Below are positions 7,104 to 14,760 of a stretch of DNA of 64,000 nucleotides, in pieces. The notes under the pieces are model-generated. The model saw only the letters and a program-made list of their open reading frames with translations, ran no database searches and was not told where the DNA came from. Every line of letters starts with the position of its first letter. The stretch's first letter is position 1. Made by a program: the position numbers and the translations under genes. The stretch comes from DASQFQ01 sp038327685. Its GTDB lineage: Bacteria > Actinomycetota > Thermoleophilia > Solirubrobacterales > Solirubrobacteraceae. The stretch covers positions 14,273 to 78,272 of the forward strand of contig JBBQLH010000003.1 in the NCBI GenBank assembly GCA_038327685.1, given 5' to 3'.

Positions 7104-8840
7104 TCAGCCGCGGTAGAGGTTGGTGATCGGCATCCGCCGGTCGCGCCCGAACGCGCGCGGCGTGATCTTGATGCCGGGCGCGGCCTGACGGCGCTTGTAC
7201 TCCGCGCGGTCGACGAGAGAGATCACGCGCTCGACGGCCTCGGCCGGCAGGCCCATCAGCTCGAGCTGCTCGCGGTCCGCGTCCTCCTCGATGTAGGCCT
7301 CGAGGATGCGGTCGAGCGTGTCGTAGTCTGGCAGCGAGTCGGTGTCCTGCTGGCCCTCGCGCAGCTCGGCGCTCGGCGGCCGCGTCACGATCGACTCGGG
7401 CACCGGGCTCTCCGGGTCGCGCTCGCCGCGGAACGCCACGAGGCGGTAGACGAGCGTCTTCGGCACGTCCTGGATGACCGCGAAGCCGCCTGCGGAGTCG
7501 CCGTAGAGTGTCGAGTAGCCGACGGAGTTCTCCGACTTGTTGCCGGTCGTGAGCACGAGCCAGCCGAACTTGTTGGACAGCGCCATCAGCAGGTTGCCGC
7601 GGATCCGCGCCTGCAGGTTCTCCTCCGTGATGTCCGGGTCGCGCCCCTCGAAGCGGGGGGCGAGCAGGTCGTCGTAGGACTCCATCGCCGTCCCGATCGG
7701 AATCTCGAGCAGCTCGACGCCAAGGTTGCCGGCGAGCTTCTCCGCGTCCCCGCGCGTGCCCTCCGAGGAGTAGCGCGACGGCATCGTCACGCACGTCACG
7801 CGGTCGGCGCCCAGCGCGTCGACGGCGACCAGGGCGACGAGCGTCGAGTCGATCCCGCCCGAGAGCCCGAGCACGACGTGCTCGAAGCCGTTCTTCCCCA
7901 CGTAGTCCCGGGTGCCGAGCACGAGCGCCGCGTAGACCTCGGCCTCGGGCTCGAGCAGCGGCACGACCTCGCCGCCGAGCTGTTCGACCGCAGGCCGCTC
8001 GGGCCGCTCGACGCGGCCGAAGTGGCGCACGTCGGGCAGCGCGCGGCGCACGGGCGGGCGTAGCCGCGTGTCGCGCAGGCGGGCGGTCACGGCGGCCTGC
8101 ACGTCGACGTTCGCGATCACGAGCCCCTCGGCGAACTGCGGCCCGCGCGCGAGCACCTCGCCCTCGTGGTCGACCACGAGCGAGTGGCCGTCGAAGACGA
8201 GCTCGTCCTGGCCGCCGACGAGATTGCAGAAGGCGACGACGCAGAGGTTGTCGCGGGCGCGCTGGATGATCATGCGCTCGCGCTCGACGCCCTTGTTGCG
8301 GTGGTAGGGCGAGGCGGACAGGTTCACGATCAGCGACGCCCCCGCCAGCGCTTCGTCGGACTCGGGCGGGCCCGGGCTCCAGATGTCCTCGCAGATCGTC
8401 AGGCCGAGCCGGGCGTCGCCGAAGTCGATCACCGCGCCGCCGCCGCCCGACTGGAAGTAGCGCTCCTCGTCGAAGACGCCGTAGTTGGGCAGCATGGTCT
8501 TGCGGTAGATCGCCGCGATCTCCCCGTCGGCGAGCACCGCGAGGGCGTTGTAGACGTCCTCCGTGCGCTCCGGGAAGCCGACGAGCGCCACGATGTCGCG
8601 CGTCTCCGCCGCCAGCGCCTCGAGGGCCTCGCGCGCCTTGCGCAGGAAGTGCTCCTTGAGCAGCAGGTCCTCGGGCGGGTAGCCGGTCAGCGCGAGCTCG
8701 GGGAAGAGGACGAGCTCGGCGCCCGCCTCGCGCGCGGCCGCGGCGCGCTCGCGGATCGTCTCCGCGTTGCCGTCGATGTCGCCGACGCGGGCGTCGATCT
8801 GGGCGAGCGCGAGGCGCACGGGTGTGAGGCGGCCTGGCAT
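7104..8840 (-). CDS. nadE: glutamine-dependent NAD+ synthetase
   Basis: A 578-residue cytosolic enzyme that amidates nicotinate adenine dinucleotide to NAD+. The first 270 residues are a carbon-nitrogen hydrolase (nitrilase-like) glutaminase with ELVLFPELALTGYPPEDL (Glu), YRKTMLPNYGVFDEERYF (Lys) and LGLTICEDIW (nucleophilic Cys). The second half is the synthetase with the ATP P-loop LGLSGGIDST and the TTGNKSENSVGY loop. Length is normal for the two-domain type. The decayed flavoprotein follows 3 nt after its stop and may once have been in the same transcript. Confidence 0.95.
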   Translation of the reverse strand: MPGRLTPVRLALAQIDARVGDIDGNAETIRERAAAAREAGAELVLFPELALTGYPPEDLLLKEHFLRKAREALEALAAETRDIVALVGFPERTEDVYNALAVLADGEIAAIYRKTMLPNYGVFDEERYFQSGGGGAVIDFGDARLGLTICEDIWSPGPPESDEALAGASLIVNLSASPYHRNKGVERERMIIQRARDNLCVVAFCNLVGGQDELVFDGHSLVVDHEGEVLARGPQFAEGLVIANVDVQAAVTARLRDTRLRPPVRRALPDVRHFGRVERPERPAVEQLGGEVVPLLEPEAEVYAALVLGTRDYVGKNGFEHVVLGLSGGIDSTLVALVAVDALGADRVTCVTMPSRYSSEGTRGDAEKLAGNLGVELLEIPIGTAMESYDDLLAPRFEGRDPDITEENLQARIRGNLLMALSNKFGWLVLTTGNKSENSVGYSTLYGDSAGGFAVIQDVPKTLVYRLVAFRGERDPESPVPESIVTRPPSAELREGQQDTDSLPDYDTLDRILEAYIEEDADREQLELMGLPAEAVERVISLVDRAEYKRRQAAPGIKITPRAFGRDRRMPITNLYRG

Positions 8841-8844
8841 CGCC

Positions 8845-9318
8845 TCAATTTTGGCAGGGCTTCCGGGCGCCCTCGCCGAGCCACGCCTCCGTGAACGCGC
8901 GCAGCTGCGCGTCCGAGGCGGACCCGGAGCGCAGCCGCCGGCCCCACGCGAGTGCCTCGACGCCGGTGGGGGCGCCCGGCGCGAGGATCACGGCCTGCCC
9001 CGCGGCCGCGATCTCGGCGTCGTAGGGGCCGGTGAGCTGGTCCTGCAGGCTTCGCAGCGCTCCCGGCGGCCGCGTGCCGCGGTAGCGCAGCACGACGTTG
9101 CCGAGCGCGAGCGCGCTGCGCAGCTGGTCGGTGGCGAGCGGGCGCTTGTCGTGCGCGATCGAGGCCGTGTGCCCGGGGCAGCGGGCCGCGACGCGCTCGC
9201 CCGGCCCCCCGGCGTTGCTGACGCCCGCGTCGTCGCGCGACTGCAGCAGCAGAATCGCCCCGGCCACCGCTGCGAGCGCGATCACGACGACCACGAGTCC
9301 CACGAGGAAGCGCCGCAT
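8845..9318 (-). CDS. membrane-anchored DUF3105-like protein
   Basis: A 157-residue protein. ATG 9318 is chosen because it opens directly into a signal anchor (RRFLVGLVVVVIALAAVAGAILLL) and lies just after the preceding stop at 9326. The external part ends with GNVVLRYR, AVILAPGAP and ALAWGRRL blocks, the order seen in DUF3105 proteins, although the usual His-rich first half is poorly conserved. Function unknown; expected on the outer face of the membrane. It may be co-transcribed with the wax ester synthase upstream. Confidence 0.6.
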   Translation of the reverse strand: MRRFLVGLVVVVIALAAVAGAILLLQSRDDAGVSNAGGPGERVAARCPGHTASIAHDKRPLATDQLRSALALGNVVLRYRGTRPPGALRSLQDQLTGPYDAEIAAAGQAVILAPGAPTGVEALAWGRRLRSGSASDAQLRAFTEAWLGEGARKPCQN

Positions 9319-9325
9319 CGGCGGC

Positions 9326-10774
9326 CTAGCGGCGCGAGCGCGCGCGCCCGGCCGTATCCCGCGGGGCGCTGCCGTTGTCCCGCGGGACGCCGGCGGCGGC
9401 CGCGAGCTCGCCGATCGCATCACGCAGGCCGGCGGCGAGGTCGTCGAGGTCGGGCAGGGAGTCGTAGTCGCCGAGCAGCCCGAAGTTCAGCGTCCCGTCG
9501 TAGGACATGATCGCGATCCCCAGCGCCGTGTTGGTGACCAGTGGGACCTGCGGATAGATCCGCAGCAGGCGGCGACCGAGGATGTAGAGCGGGAACTGGG
9601 GCCCTGGCACGTTCGTCACGACGACGTTGAACACGCGCTGCGCCGACTGCAGGCGCGAGGCCTGGGAGAGCAGGGTCGGGGGCGCGAAGCCCGCGAGCTG
9701 GGTGATCAGCTCGGCGCCGACCGCCTGCCCGGAGTCCTTGAGTCCCTTCATCGCCTCGTGGACGATCTGGAAGCGCTCGACCGGGTCGGCGGCGTACACG
9801 GGCAGCGGCGCGTACATCGCGGTCACGCGGTTGCCGAGCGCGCCCTGCTCGGCCTCGGCGCGCACGGACATCGGGACCATCGCCTTGAGCTCGACGCCGT
9901 CGACCTCGTGGCCGTTGGCCAGCATGTGGGAGCGCAGCGCGCCCGCCACCACGCTCAGCACGACGTCGTTGACCGTGCCGCCGAGCGCGTCCTTGATCGC
10001 CTTGAAGTGCGCGAGATCGCCGTCGGCCCACGCGAAGCGCCGGTGCGGCCCGATCGGCACGTTGTAGGGGCTGGCCGGCGCGCCCTGCAGCCCGGCCGCG
10101 AGCACCGCGCCGAGCCCCGCGACCGCCTTGCCGAGCTGACCGGCGGCACGCTCCGGATGCGCGAGCGCGCCGGCCGCGAGGCGGGCGGCGCCGAGCGGCG
10201 CGGCGGCCTGCTCCGCGAGCGCCTCCGCGACCAGCGTCGCCGGCGTCGGCTCAGGGCGCGGGAACCAGGCGGGAGGCGGCTCCGGCGGCGGCGCGGGCTC
10301 CTCCTCGAGGTCGAACAGGACGGTCGCGATGTCGACCCCGGAGACACCGTCGACGAGGCAGTGGTGGGTCTTCGAGATGATCGCGAAACGGCCGCCCTCG
10401 ACGCGCTGGACGAGCCACAGCTCCCACAGGGGCTTGCCGCGGTCCAGGCGCTGGGCGAGCACGCGGCCCGTCAGGTTGCGCAGCTGCTCGAGGCTCGCGG
10501 GCTCGGGCAGCGCGGTGTGGCGCACGTGGTAGCTCGGGTTGAAGTGCGGGTCGTCGACCCAGACCGGGCGGGCCTGCGTCAGCGGCGGGAACGCGAGCTT
10601 CTGGCGGTAGCGCGGGACGAGGTGCAGCCGCGAGTCGACCTTCGCGACGAAGTCTTCGTACGGAGGCGCCTCGCCCTCGAAGAGCATGCAGGAGCCGACG
10701 TGCATGTGCGCGCCGGCGTCCTCGAGCGCGAGGAAGGAGTTGTCGAGCCCGGTGAGGCGATCGGGATTGGCCAT
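9326..10774 (-). CDS. wax ester synthase/diacylglycerol acyltransferase (WS/DGAT)
   Basis: A 482-residue enzyme with the acyltransferase motif KTHHCLVDGVSG (HHxxxDG) at about residue 136. The family-typical opening MANPDRLTGLDNSFLALE supports ATG 10774 over the upstream ATG at 10810. The conserved NVVVTNVPGP element lies in the C-terminal half. These enzymes esterify acyl-CoA with diacylglycerol or fatty alcohol, forming storage triacylglycerol or wax at the membrane. The gene is divergent from an ECF sigma gene across an 86 bp region with inverted repeats. No fatty-acid genes flank it, so its role in storage is taken from the family. Confidence 0.92.
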   Translation of the reverse strand: MANPDRLTGLDNSFLALEDAGAHMHVGSCMLFEGEAPPYEDFVAKVDSRLHLVPRYRQKLAFPPLTQARPVWVDDPHFNPSYHVRHTALPEPASLEQLRNLTGRVLAQRLDRGKPLWELWLVQRVEGGRFAIISKTHHCLVDGVSGVDIATVLFDLEEEPAPPPEPPPAWFPRPEPTPATLVAEALAEQAAAPLGAARLAAGALAHPERAAGQLGKAVAGLGAVLAAGLQGAPASPYNVPIGPHRRFAWADGDLAHFKAIKDALGGTVNDVVLSVVAGALRSHMLANGHEVDGVELKAMVPMSVRAEAEQGALGNRVTAMYAPLPVYAADPVERFQIVHEAMKGLKDSGQAVGAELITQLAGFAPPTLLSQASRLQSAQRVFNVVVTNVPGPQFPLYILGRRLLRIYPQVPLVTNTALGIAIMSYDGTLNFGLLGDYDSLPDLDDLAAGLRDAIGELAAAAGVPRDNGSAPRDTAGRARSRR

Positions 10775-10807
10775 CGCCGGCGATTGTCCACCATTCGACC
10801 CGCTCGC

Positions 10808-10860
10808 CATAGCTTCAACACAGTGTTTGCCAACCTTCAACAATGTGTAGAATGTTGGAC
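10808..10860. promoter_or_regulatory. divergent promoter/operator region between WS/DGAT and ECF sigma genes
   Basis: CTTCAACA occurs at 10813-10820 and again at 10835-10842, 22 bp apart (two helical turns). AACAC-A-GTGTT (10817-10827) is a perfect inverted repeat; CAACA (10838-10842) and TGTTG (10853-10857) form another. TAGAAT at 10848-10853 would make a good -10 for a leaderless sigma-factor mRNA starting at the ATG at 10861; the -35 (TTGCCA, 10827-10832) has a short 15 nt spacer. The repeats suggest a bound regulator; identity unknown. Confidence 0.4.
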
Positions 10861-11400
10861 ATGACGATTGACCTCCGTGATCCGGCGACGTTCCGACAGG
10901 TATTCGAGGCACATGAGCGGGGCGTCCACGCCGCCGCGATGCGCATCCTCCACAACGGCGCCCTGGCGCAGGACGTCGTCCAGGACGTCTTCCTGCGGGT
11001 CTGGCGCCGCCCGCACGCCTTCGACGCGAGTCGCGGCGACATCGGCAGCTACCTGCGCCTGATGGCGCGCTCGCGCGCGCTGGACCTGTGGCGGGAGGGC
11101 CAGGTCGCCGGCCGCGGGTCGGACCGCCTGACGGTCGCCGCGGCGGCGGAGCGCAAGGTCGAGGACTCACCGGCCATCGCCGCCGAGCGCGACCACACGC
11201 GCGAGCGGGTGCGCGAAGCGCTGGGGCGCCTGCCCGAGCCGCAGCGCGAGGCGCTCGTGCTCGCCTACTGGGGCGGGCTCACCGCCGATCAGGTCGCCCG
11301 CCGCAAGCAGGTGCCGCTCGGCACGGCCAAGAGCCGCATCCGGCTCGGGCTCACGAAGCTGCGCGAGGATTGCCCCGAACTCGCCCTCGAAGCGGCCTAG
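10861..11400 (+). CDS. ECF-family RNA polymerase sigma factor
   Basis: A 179-residue sigma factor. Region 2 (about 10-80) has VHAAAMRILHNGALAQDVVQDVFLRVWRRP, the core-binding and -10 recognition part. Region 4 (about 110-170) has LPEPQREALVLAYWGGLTADQVA followed by VPLGTAKSRIRLGLTKLRE, the -35 reader. In-frame ATGs at 10843 and 10852 are possible starts, but the TAGAAT -10 favours 10861. No anti-sigma gene follows; the next gene is the RlpA-like one beyond a LexA box. Targets unknown. Confidence 0.9.
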   Translation: MTIDLRDPATFRQVFEAHERGVHAAAMRILHNGALAQDVVQDVFLRVWRRPHAFDASRGDIGSYLRLMARSRALDLWREGQVAGRGSDRLTVAAAAERKVEDSPAIAAERDHTRERVREALGRLPEPQREALVLAYWGGLTADQVARRKQVPLGTAKSRIRLGLTKLREDCPELALEAA

Positions 11401-11411
11401 CAACACTTCGC

Positions 11412-11432
11412 TACAATCGAACGTCCGTTCGA
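11412..11432 (+). promoter_or_regulatory. LexA (SOS) box overlapping a -10 element
   Basis: TCGAAC-GTCC-GTTCGA at 11417-11432 is a perfect 6 bp inverted repeat with 4 bp spacer and fits the actinobacterial LexA operator TCGAAC-N4-GTTCGA. TACAAT at 11412-11417 is a -10-like hexamer that the operator would cover. Downstream are an RlpA-like gene and dinB, a classical SOS gene. Confidence 0.75.
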
Positions 11433-11546
11433 CCGCCGAGCCGGCAGGGCACGATGCCCGGCCGGGTGAGGGACAGGTAGGAGCAGCCGCGGCCCGATGG
11501 CCGGCGGTCGTCACTCACAGGCGCCTGGTCGGACGTCCGACGACCG
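11433..11546 (+). promoter_or_regulatory. structured 5' leader of the RlpA-like gene (possible riboswitch)
   Basis: The leader between the LexA box and the ribosome binding site can fold. CGACCGCCG beginning near 11430 pairs perfectly with CGGCGGTCG near 11504-11512, enclosing a GGGC-ACGAT-GCCC hairpin; GTGAG near 11466 can pair with CTCAC near 11514. Actinobacterial cell-wall genes of this type often carry the c-di-AMP (ydaO) riboswitch. CCGCCGAG and a terminal CACTCACAGGCG faintly recall it, but key conserved blocks are missing. Class unassigned. Confidence 0.3.
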
Positions 11547-11561
11547 AAGGAGGACCTCGCC

Positions 11562-12222
11562 TTGAGGCCCAATCTCGATTGGCGTGCCGTGCTGTCCGGC
11601 GGCGCGCTCTGTATCGCCTATCTCTGCGCGGCTGCCATGCCCACGGCCGCGTCTGCCGATTCCCAGGGCACCACACCCACCGCCACGGCCTCCAAGGTCG
11701 GGGTGAGCGACCGCCGTCTCAACGTGCAGGCGGGGTCGCGCGCGGTCGTGCGCGGCGTGATCCGGCCCGCCGGGTCGACCGTCGCGCTGCAGGTCCGGCG
11801 CCACCGGCGCTGGGTCACGCTCGACCGTGACCGCACCGACGCGCAGGGGCGCTACGTCCTGCGCAACCGCATGGCCAACCATGAGCGCGCGCGCTCGTGT
11901 GCGCGTCAGCCACGGCCCGGCCGGCAAGCACGGCCTCGGGCGGCTCAGCGTGTACCGCCGCGCGCTCGCCTCCTGGTACGGCCCAGGGCTCTACAGCATG
12001 CGGACCGGGTGCGGCGGCAGCCTGGGCGCGTCCCAGCTGGGCGTCGCCCACAAGACGCTGCCGTGCGGGACGCGGGTCACCCTGCGCCACCACGGCCGCG
12101 TCGTGCGCGTGCCGGTGATCGACCGCGGGCCCTACTCGGGCGCGCGCGAGTTCGACCTCACGGCCGCGACGGCCCGGCGCCTGAAGTTCAAGGGCTACGG
12201 GTCGATCCTCAGCACGCGTTAG
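11562..12222 (+). pseudogene. secreted RlpA-like double-psi beta-barrel protein, one frameshift
   Basis: Starts at TTG 11562 after a strong GAAGGAGG site (11546-11553). Frame 1 encodes a signal peptide (about 31 residues ending AASA) and a beta-rich segment to about residue 105. Near 11870-11885 the coding sense moves to another frame, which encodes the RlpA barrel: ASWYGPGLYSMRTGCGG, GVAHKTLPCGTRVTL and VIDRGPYSGAREFDLT, ending TAG 12220-12222. RlpA-like proteins bind or cleave peptidoglycan. The two halves fit one protein of about 219 residues split by a single-base shift. This may be a real mutation, a sequence error or, less likely, programmed frameshifting. It has a LexA box upstream and dinB 32 nt downstream. 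Confidence 0.7.
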
Positions 12223-12254
12223 CGCGGTCCGATCCGCGGCGTAGCCTGCCTCGC

Positions 12255-13313
12255 ATGCAGCGGTGCGTGGCGCATCTGGACATGGACGCCTTCTATGTGG
12301 GCGTCGAGCTGATGCGCCGGCCCGAGTTGCGGGGCAGGCCCGTCGTGGTCGCGGGGTCCGGCCCGCGCGCGGTCGTCACCACCGCCTCCTACGAGGCGCG
12401 CCGCTACGGCGTGTTCTCCGCCATCCCCGCCGCGCGGGCGCGGCGACTGTGTCCGGAGGCGATCTTCCTCCCGCCCGACTTCGAGGCCTACGTCGCGATG
12501 TCCAAGCGGGTGATGAACCGCGTCCGCGCCCAGGTCGAGAACGTCGAGGTCGCCGGCCTCGACGAGGCCTATCTCGACCTCTCCGGGATCCTGTCGCCGC
12601 GCGCGGCGATGCGCCGCCTGATCTCCGAGATCAAGGCGGACACCGGCCTGGGCTGCTCGGTCGGCATCGGACCGAACCGGCTGGTGGCGAAGGTCGCCTC
12701 GGACGCCGAGAAGCCCGCGGGCTTCGTCGTCCTCACGCGCGAGCAGGCGTGCGAGCGCTTCGCCGGCGCCGCGCCGCGGCTGCTCCCGGGGATCGGCGCC
12801 AAGACGGCGGAGCGGCTCGAGGCGCTCGGGATCCAGACGATCGCGCAGCTGGCCGCGACGCCCGCGGAGACGCTGGCCGAGCGCTTCGGCGGCCGCCTCG
12901 GCCCCTACCTGTGCGCCCGCGCGCGGTTCGAGGACGACAGCCCCATCACCTCGGAGCGCATCGCGGTCTCCGAGTCGCGCGAGACGACCTTCCCGACCGA
13001 CGTGGCCGACCGCGCGGAGCAGGTCGCCGCGCTGCGGGAGCTTGCGGGCAAGCTCTGCGCCGGGCTCGCCAAGCACGAGCGGCGCGGGCGCACGATCGCG
13101 ATCAAGGTGCGCCTCGACGACTTCACCACCGTCACCCGCGCCCGCACCGTCCCCGCGCCGACGAACGATGCCACGGTCGTCTTTGAGGTCGCCTGTGCGC
13201 TGCTCGAGGAGTATGCGCCGCCGCGGCCTGTCCGGCTGCTCGGGGTACGCGTCGCGGCGTTTGCCGAGTCGGCTCCCGAGGAGGGCGCGCCGCAGCTCAC
13301 GCTCTCGCTGTAG
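12255..13313 (+). CDS. dinB: DNA polymerase IV (Y-family translesion polymerase)
   Basis: A 352-residue Y-family polymerase. It has the palm acidic residues in HLDMDAFYVGVE and VEVAGLDEAYLDLS, the TASYEARRYGVFSAIP fingers segment, the helix-hairpin-helix LLPGIGAKTAERLEALGI, and a C-terminal QLTLSL that resembles a sliding-clamp-binding peptide. It bypasses template lesions with low fidelity. ATG 12255 is the natural start. The only LexA box found is 820 bp upstream, before the RlpA-like gene, so SOS control would require co-transcription. The RlpA frame reads into dinB without a stop, an accident of high GC. Confidence 0.93.
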   Translation: MQRCVAHLDMDAFYVGVELMRRPELRGRPVVVAGSGPRAVVTTASYEARRYGVFSAIPAARARRLCPEAIFLPPDFEAYVAMSKRVMNRVRAQVENVEVAGLDEAYLDLSGILSPRAAMRRLISEIKADTGLGCSVGIGPNRLVAKVASDAEKPAGFVVLTREQACERFAGAAPRLLPGIGAKTAERLEALGIQTIAQLAATPAETLAERFGGRLGPYLCARARFEDDSPITSERIAVSESRETTFPTDVADRAEQVAALRELAGKLCAGLAKHERRGRTIAIKVRLDDFTTVTRARTVPAPTNDATVVFEVACALLEEYAPPRPVRLLGVRVAAFAESAPEEGAPQLTLSL

Positions 13314-13372
13314 GCGGGCCTAGGACTAATTGCCCCTGGTGGCGCCGCCGTCGCGGGTCCACGATGTGGGAT

Positions 13373-13717
13373 ATGACCGAGACACGCACAGCCAGCCGGC
13401 TCATCACCGACGAGGTCACCTCGTGGCCGGGGGTGGAGGCGGGCATCGGCAGCCGTGGTGAGTTCGGGTTCTCGCTCGGCCGCCGCCAGCTCGGCCACCT
13501 CCATGGTGACCACGCCGCGCACTTCTCGTTCCCCAAGGCCGTCTGGGAGGACCTCTTCGCCGAGGGCCGGATCGTCCACCACCCGGTCTTCCCCGACAAG
13601 GTCGGCCCGGCCGCGCGCCGGATCGAGGACGGAGACGACGTCCGCGACGTGATCGCGCTGCTGCGGCTGAACTACGACCGCGCCGTCGAGCGCCACGGCC
13701 TGCCCGTCGCGGGCTAA
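13373..13717 (+). CDS. DUF5519 (luciferase-like domain) protein
   Basis: A 114-residue protein. ATG 13373 is chosen; ATG 13364 is also in frame. The sequence (SWPGVEAGIGSRGEFGFSLGRRQLGHLHGDHAAHFSFPK, here cited in parts: GEFGFSLGRR and LGHLHGDHAAHFSFP) matches the small DUF5519 family, annotated as luciferase domain because of eukaryotic homologues but without known bacterial function. The C-terminus (DDVRDVIALLRLNYDRAV) is a helix. A decayed cytochrome gene converges from the other strand. Confidence 0.65.
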   Translation: MTETRTASRLITDEVTSWPGVEAGIGSRGEFGFSLGRRQLGHLHGDHAAHFSFPKAVWEDLFAEGRIVHHPVFPDKVGPAARRIEDGDDVRDVIALLRLNYDRAVERHGLPVAG

Positions 13718-13946
13718 CGCGCCGCGACGCTCGAGACGCGGCCGCGAGCGTGTGACAGCCTCCGCAGCCCTCGGCGGTGAAGATCTGCCGGCCGGAGCGC
13801 GGCTGCGCGCCCGCGCTCGGCTGCTCCGCTCCGATCAGCTCCCGGCCGAGCAGCAGGACGACGACCGCGAAGACCGCGGCGAGCGCGGTCAGCGGCGCGA
13901 GCACGCGGTCGACCCGCGCCAGTGGGTCAGGGCGAGGGGAAGCCAT
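13718..13946 (-). pseudogene. truncated membrane-anchored cytochrome c
   Basis: From ATG 13946 the protein has a membrane anchor (VLAPLTALAAVFAVVVLLLG, about residues 15-36) and then GRQIFTAEGCGGCHTLAAA with one c-type heme motif CGGCH at about residues 61-65. After this point the frame continues antisense to the DUF5519 gene and turns into Arg/Gly-rich sequence. The distal Met heme ligand and the rest of the fold (about 60 residues) are absent. It lies 46 nt downstream of the thioredoxin gene on the same strand. Most likely a 3'-truncated gene cut by the junction with DUF5519. Confidence 0.6.
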
Positions 13947-13992
13947 TGTTCGAGAAGCGGGTCCGTGCCCGCTGCAAGTGCGTCTTTCGGCG

Positions 13993-14733
13993 CTAGTAGA
14001 GCGCCGACGCGAGCTTGCGCCGGGACTCGCGCGCCAGCGGGTGCGCGGTGCCGAGCTCGTCGAGCACTCCGACCACGGCGCGCCGCAGGTCGTCGCGGCG
14101 GTCGGCGTCGTCCGTCGCGGCGATCGCCGAGATCAGGGCGTCGAGCCCGCGCTGCTGCTCGCCGGCGTCGAGCGCGGCGAAGGCGTCGGCCAGCTCAGGG
14201 TCGTCCTCGAGCCGGATCCGCGCCGCCAGCCCCTCGGCGGCGTAGGAGCCGGTGGTGTTGCCGAGCAGCTCGAGCGCCGCGGCGGACTCGCCGCGCTCGT
14301 GCAGCAGCCGGGCCAGCGCGACCGCGGCGTCCGTCCGGTTGGGCTCGAGCTCGAGCGCGCGCCGCAGGTCGTCCTCGCCGCCGGTGGCGATGAGCGCGTC
14401 GGCCTCGGAGGGCAGCAGGCCGTCGAGGAAGCGCGCGACCTGTGCGGGCGGCTGCGCGCCGACGAACTCGTCGACGACCTTGCCGTCGCGGAACGCCTTG
14501 ACGGCCGGGATGCCCTGGATGCGGAAGGCGGCAGCGACCTGCTGGTTGGCGTCCGTGTCGAGCTTGGCCAGGTCGAGGTTGGGCTCGCGCTCGCGGATCG
14601 CGCTCTCGAGCACCGGCGTGAGCTGCCGGCAGGGCCCGCACCATGCGGCCCAGAAGTCGACCACGACGGGCACGTCGTGGGAGCGCTGCACGACGTCGCG
14701 CTCGAAGGTGGCGTCGCTGACGTCGGTGATCAT
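13993..14733 (-). CDS. thioredoxin-domain protein with TPR region (CnoX/YbbN type)
   Basis: A 246-residue cytosolic protein. Residues 1-110 are a thioredoxin fold with a full redox site (VVDFWAAWCGPCRQLTPVLE) and the cis-Pro loop IQGIPAVKAF. The remaining 130 residues are helical, with DLRRALELEPNRTDAAVALARLLHERG like a TPR pair and a conserved C-terminal ARESRRKLASALY. This is the CnoX/YbbN arrangement, a holdase that protects proteins from oxidation. Unlike E. coli CnoX it keeps both cysteines of CGPC. Divergent from an alpha/beta hydrolase with only 27 nt between starts. Confidence 0.88.
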   Translation of the reverse strand: MITDVSDATFERDVVQRSHDVPVVVDFWAAWCGPCRQLTPVLESAIREREPNLDLAKLDTDANQQVAAAFRIQGIPAVKAFRDGKVVDEFVGAQPPAQVARFLDGLLPSEADALIATGGEDDLRRALELEPNRTDAAVALARLLHERGESAAALELLGNTTGSYAAEGLAARIRLEDDPELADAFAALDAGEQQRGLDALISAIAATDDADRRDDLRRAVVGVLDELGTAHPLARESRRKLASALY

Positions 14734-14760
14734 GGCGTTGAGAGTAGAACTCCTCGCCTC

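Noticed and set aside
10861..11400. WhiG partner for the RsiG-like protein
   Set aside because: The sigma gene at 10861 is a short ECF factor with only regions 2 and 4; WhiG is a larger FliA-type sigma.
11433..11546. Certain c-di-AMP (ydaO) riboswitch
   Set aside because: Context fits and there is faint similarity, but the strongly conserved core blocks are incomplete, so only a structured leader is claimed.
11562..13313. Apparent RlpA-DinB fusion in one open frame
   Set aside because: After about residue 105 the frame leaves the RlpA sense and enters non-homologous Arg/Pro-rich sequence before dinB. The barrel is in another frame and dinB has its own ATG.
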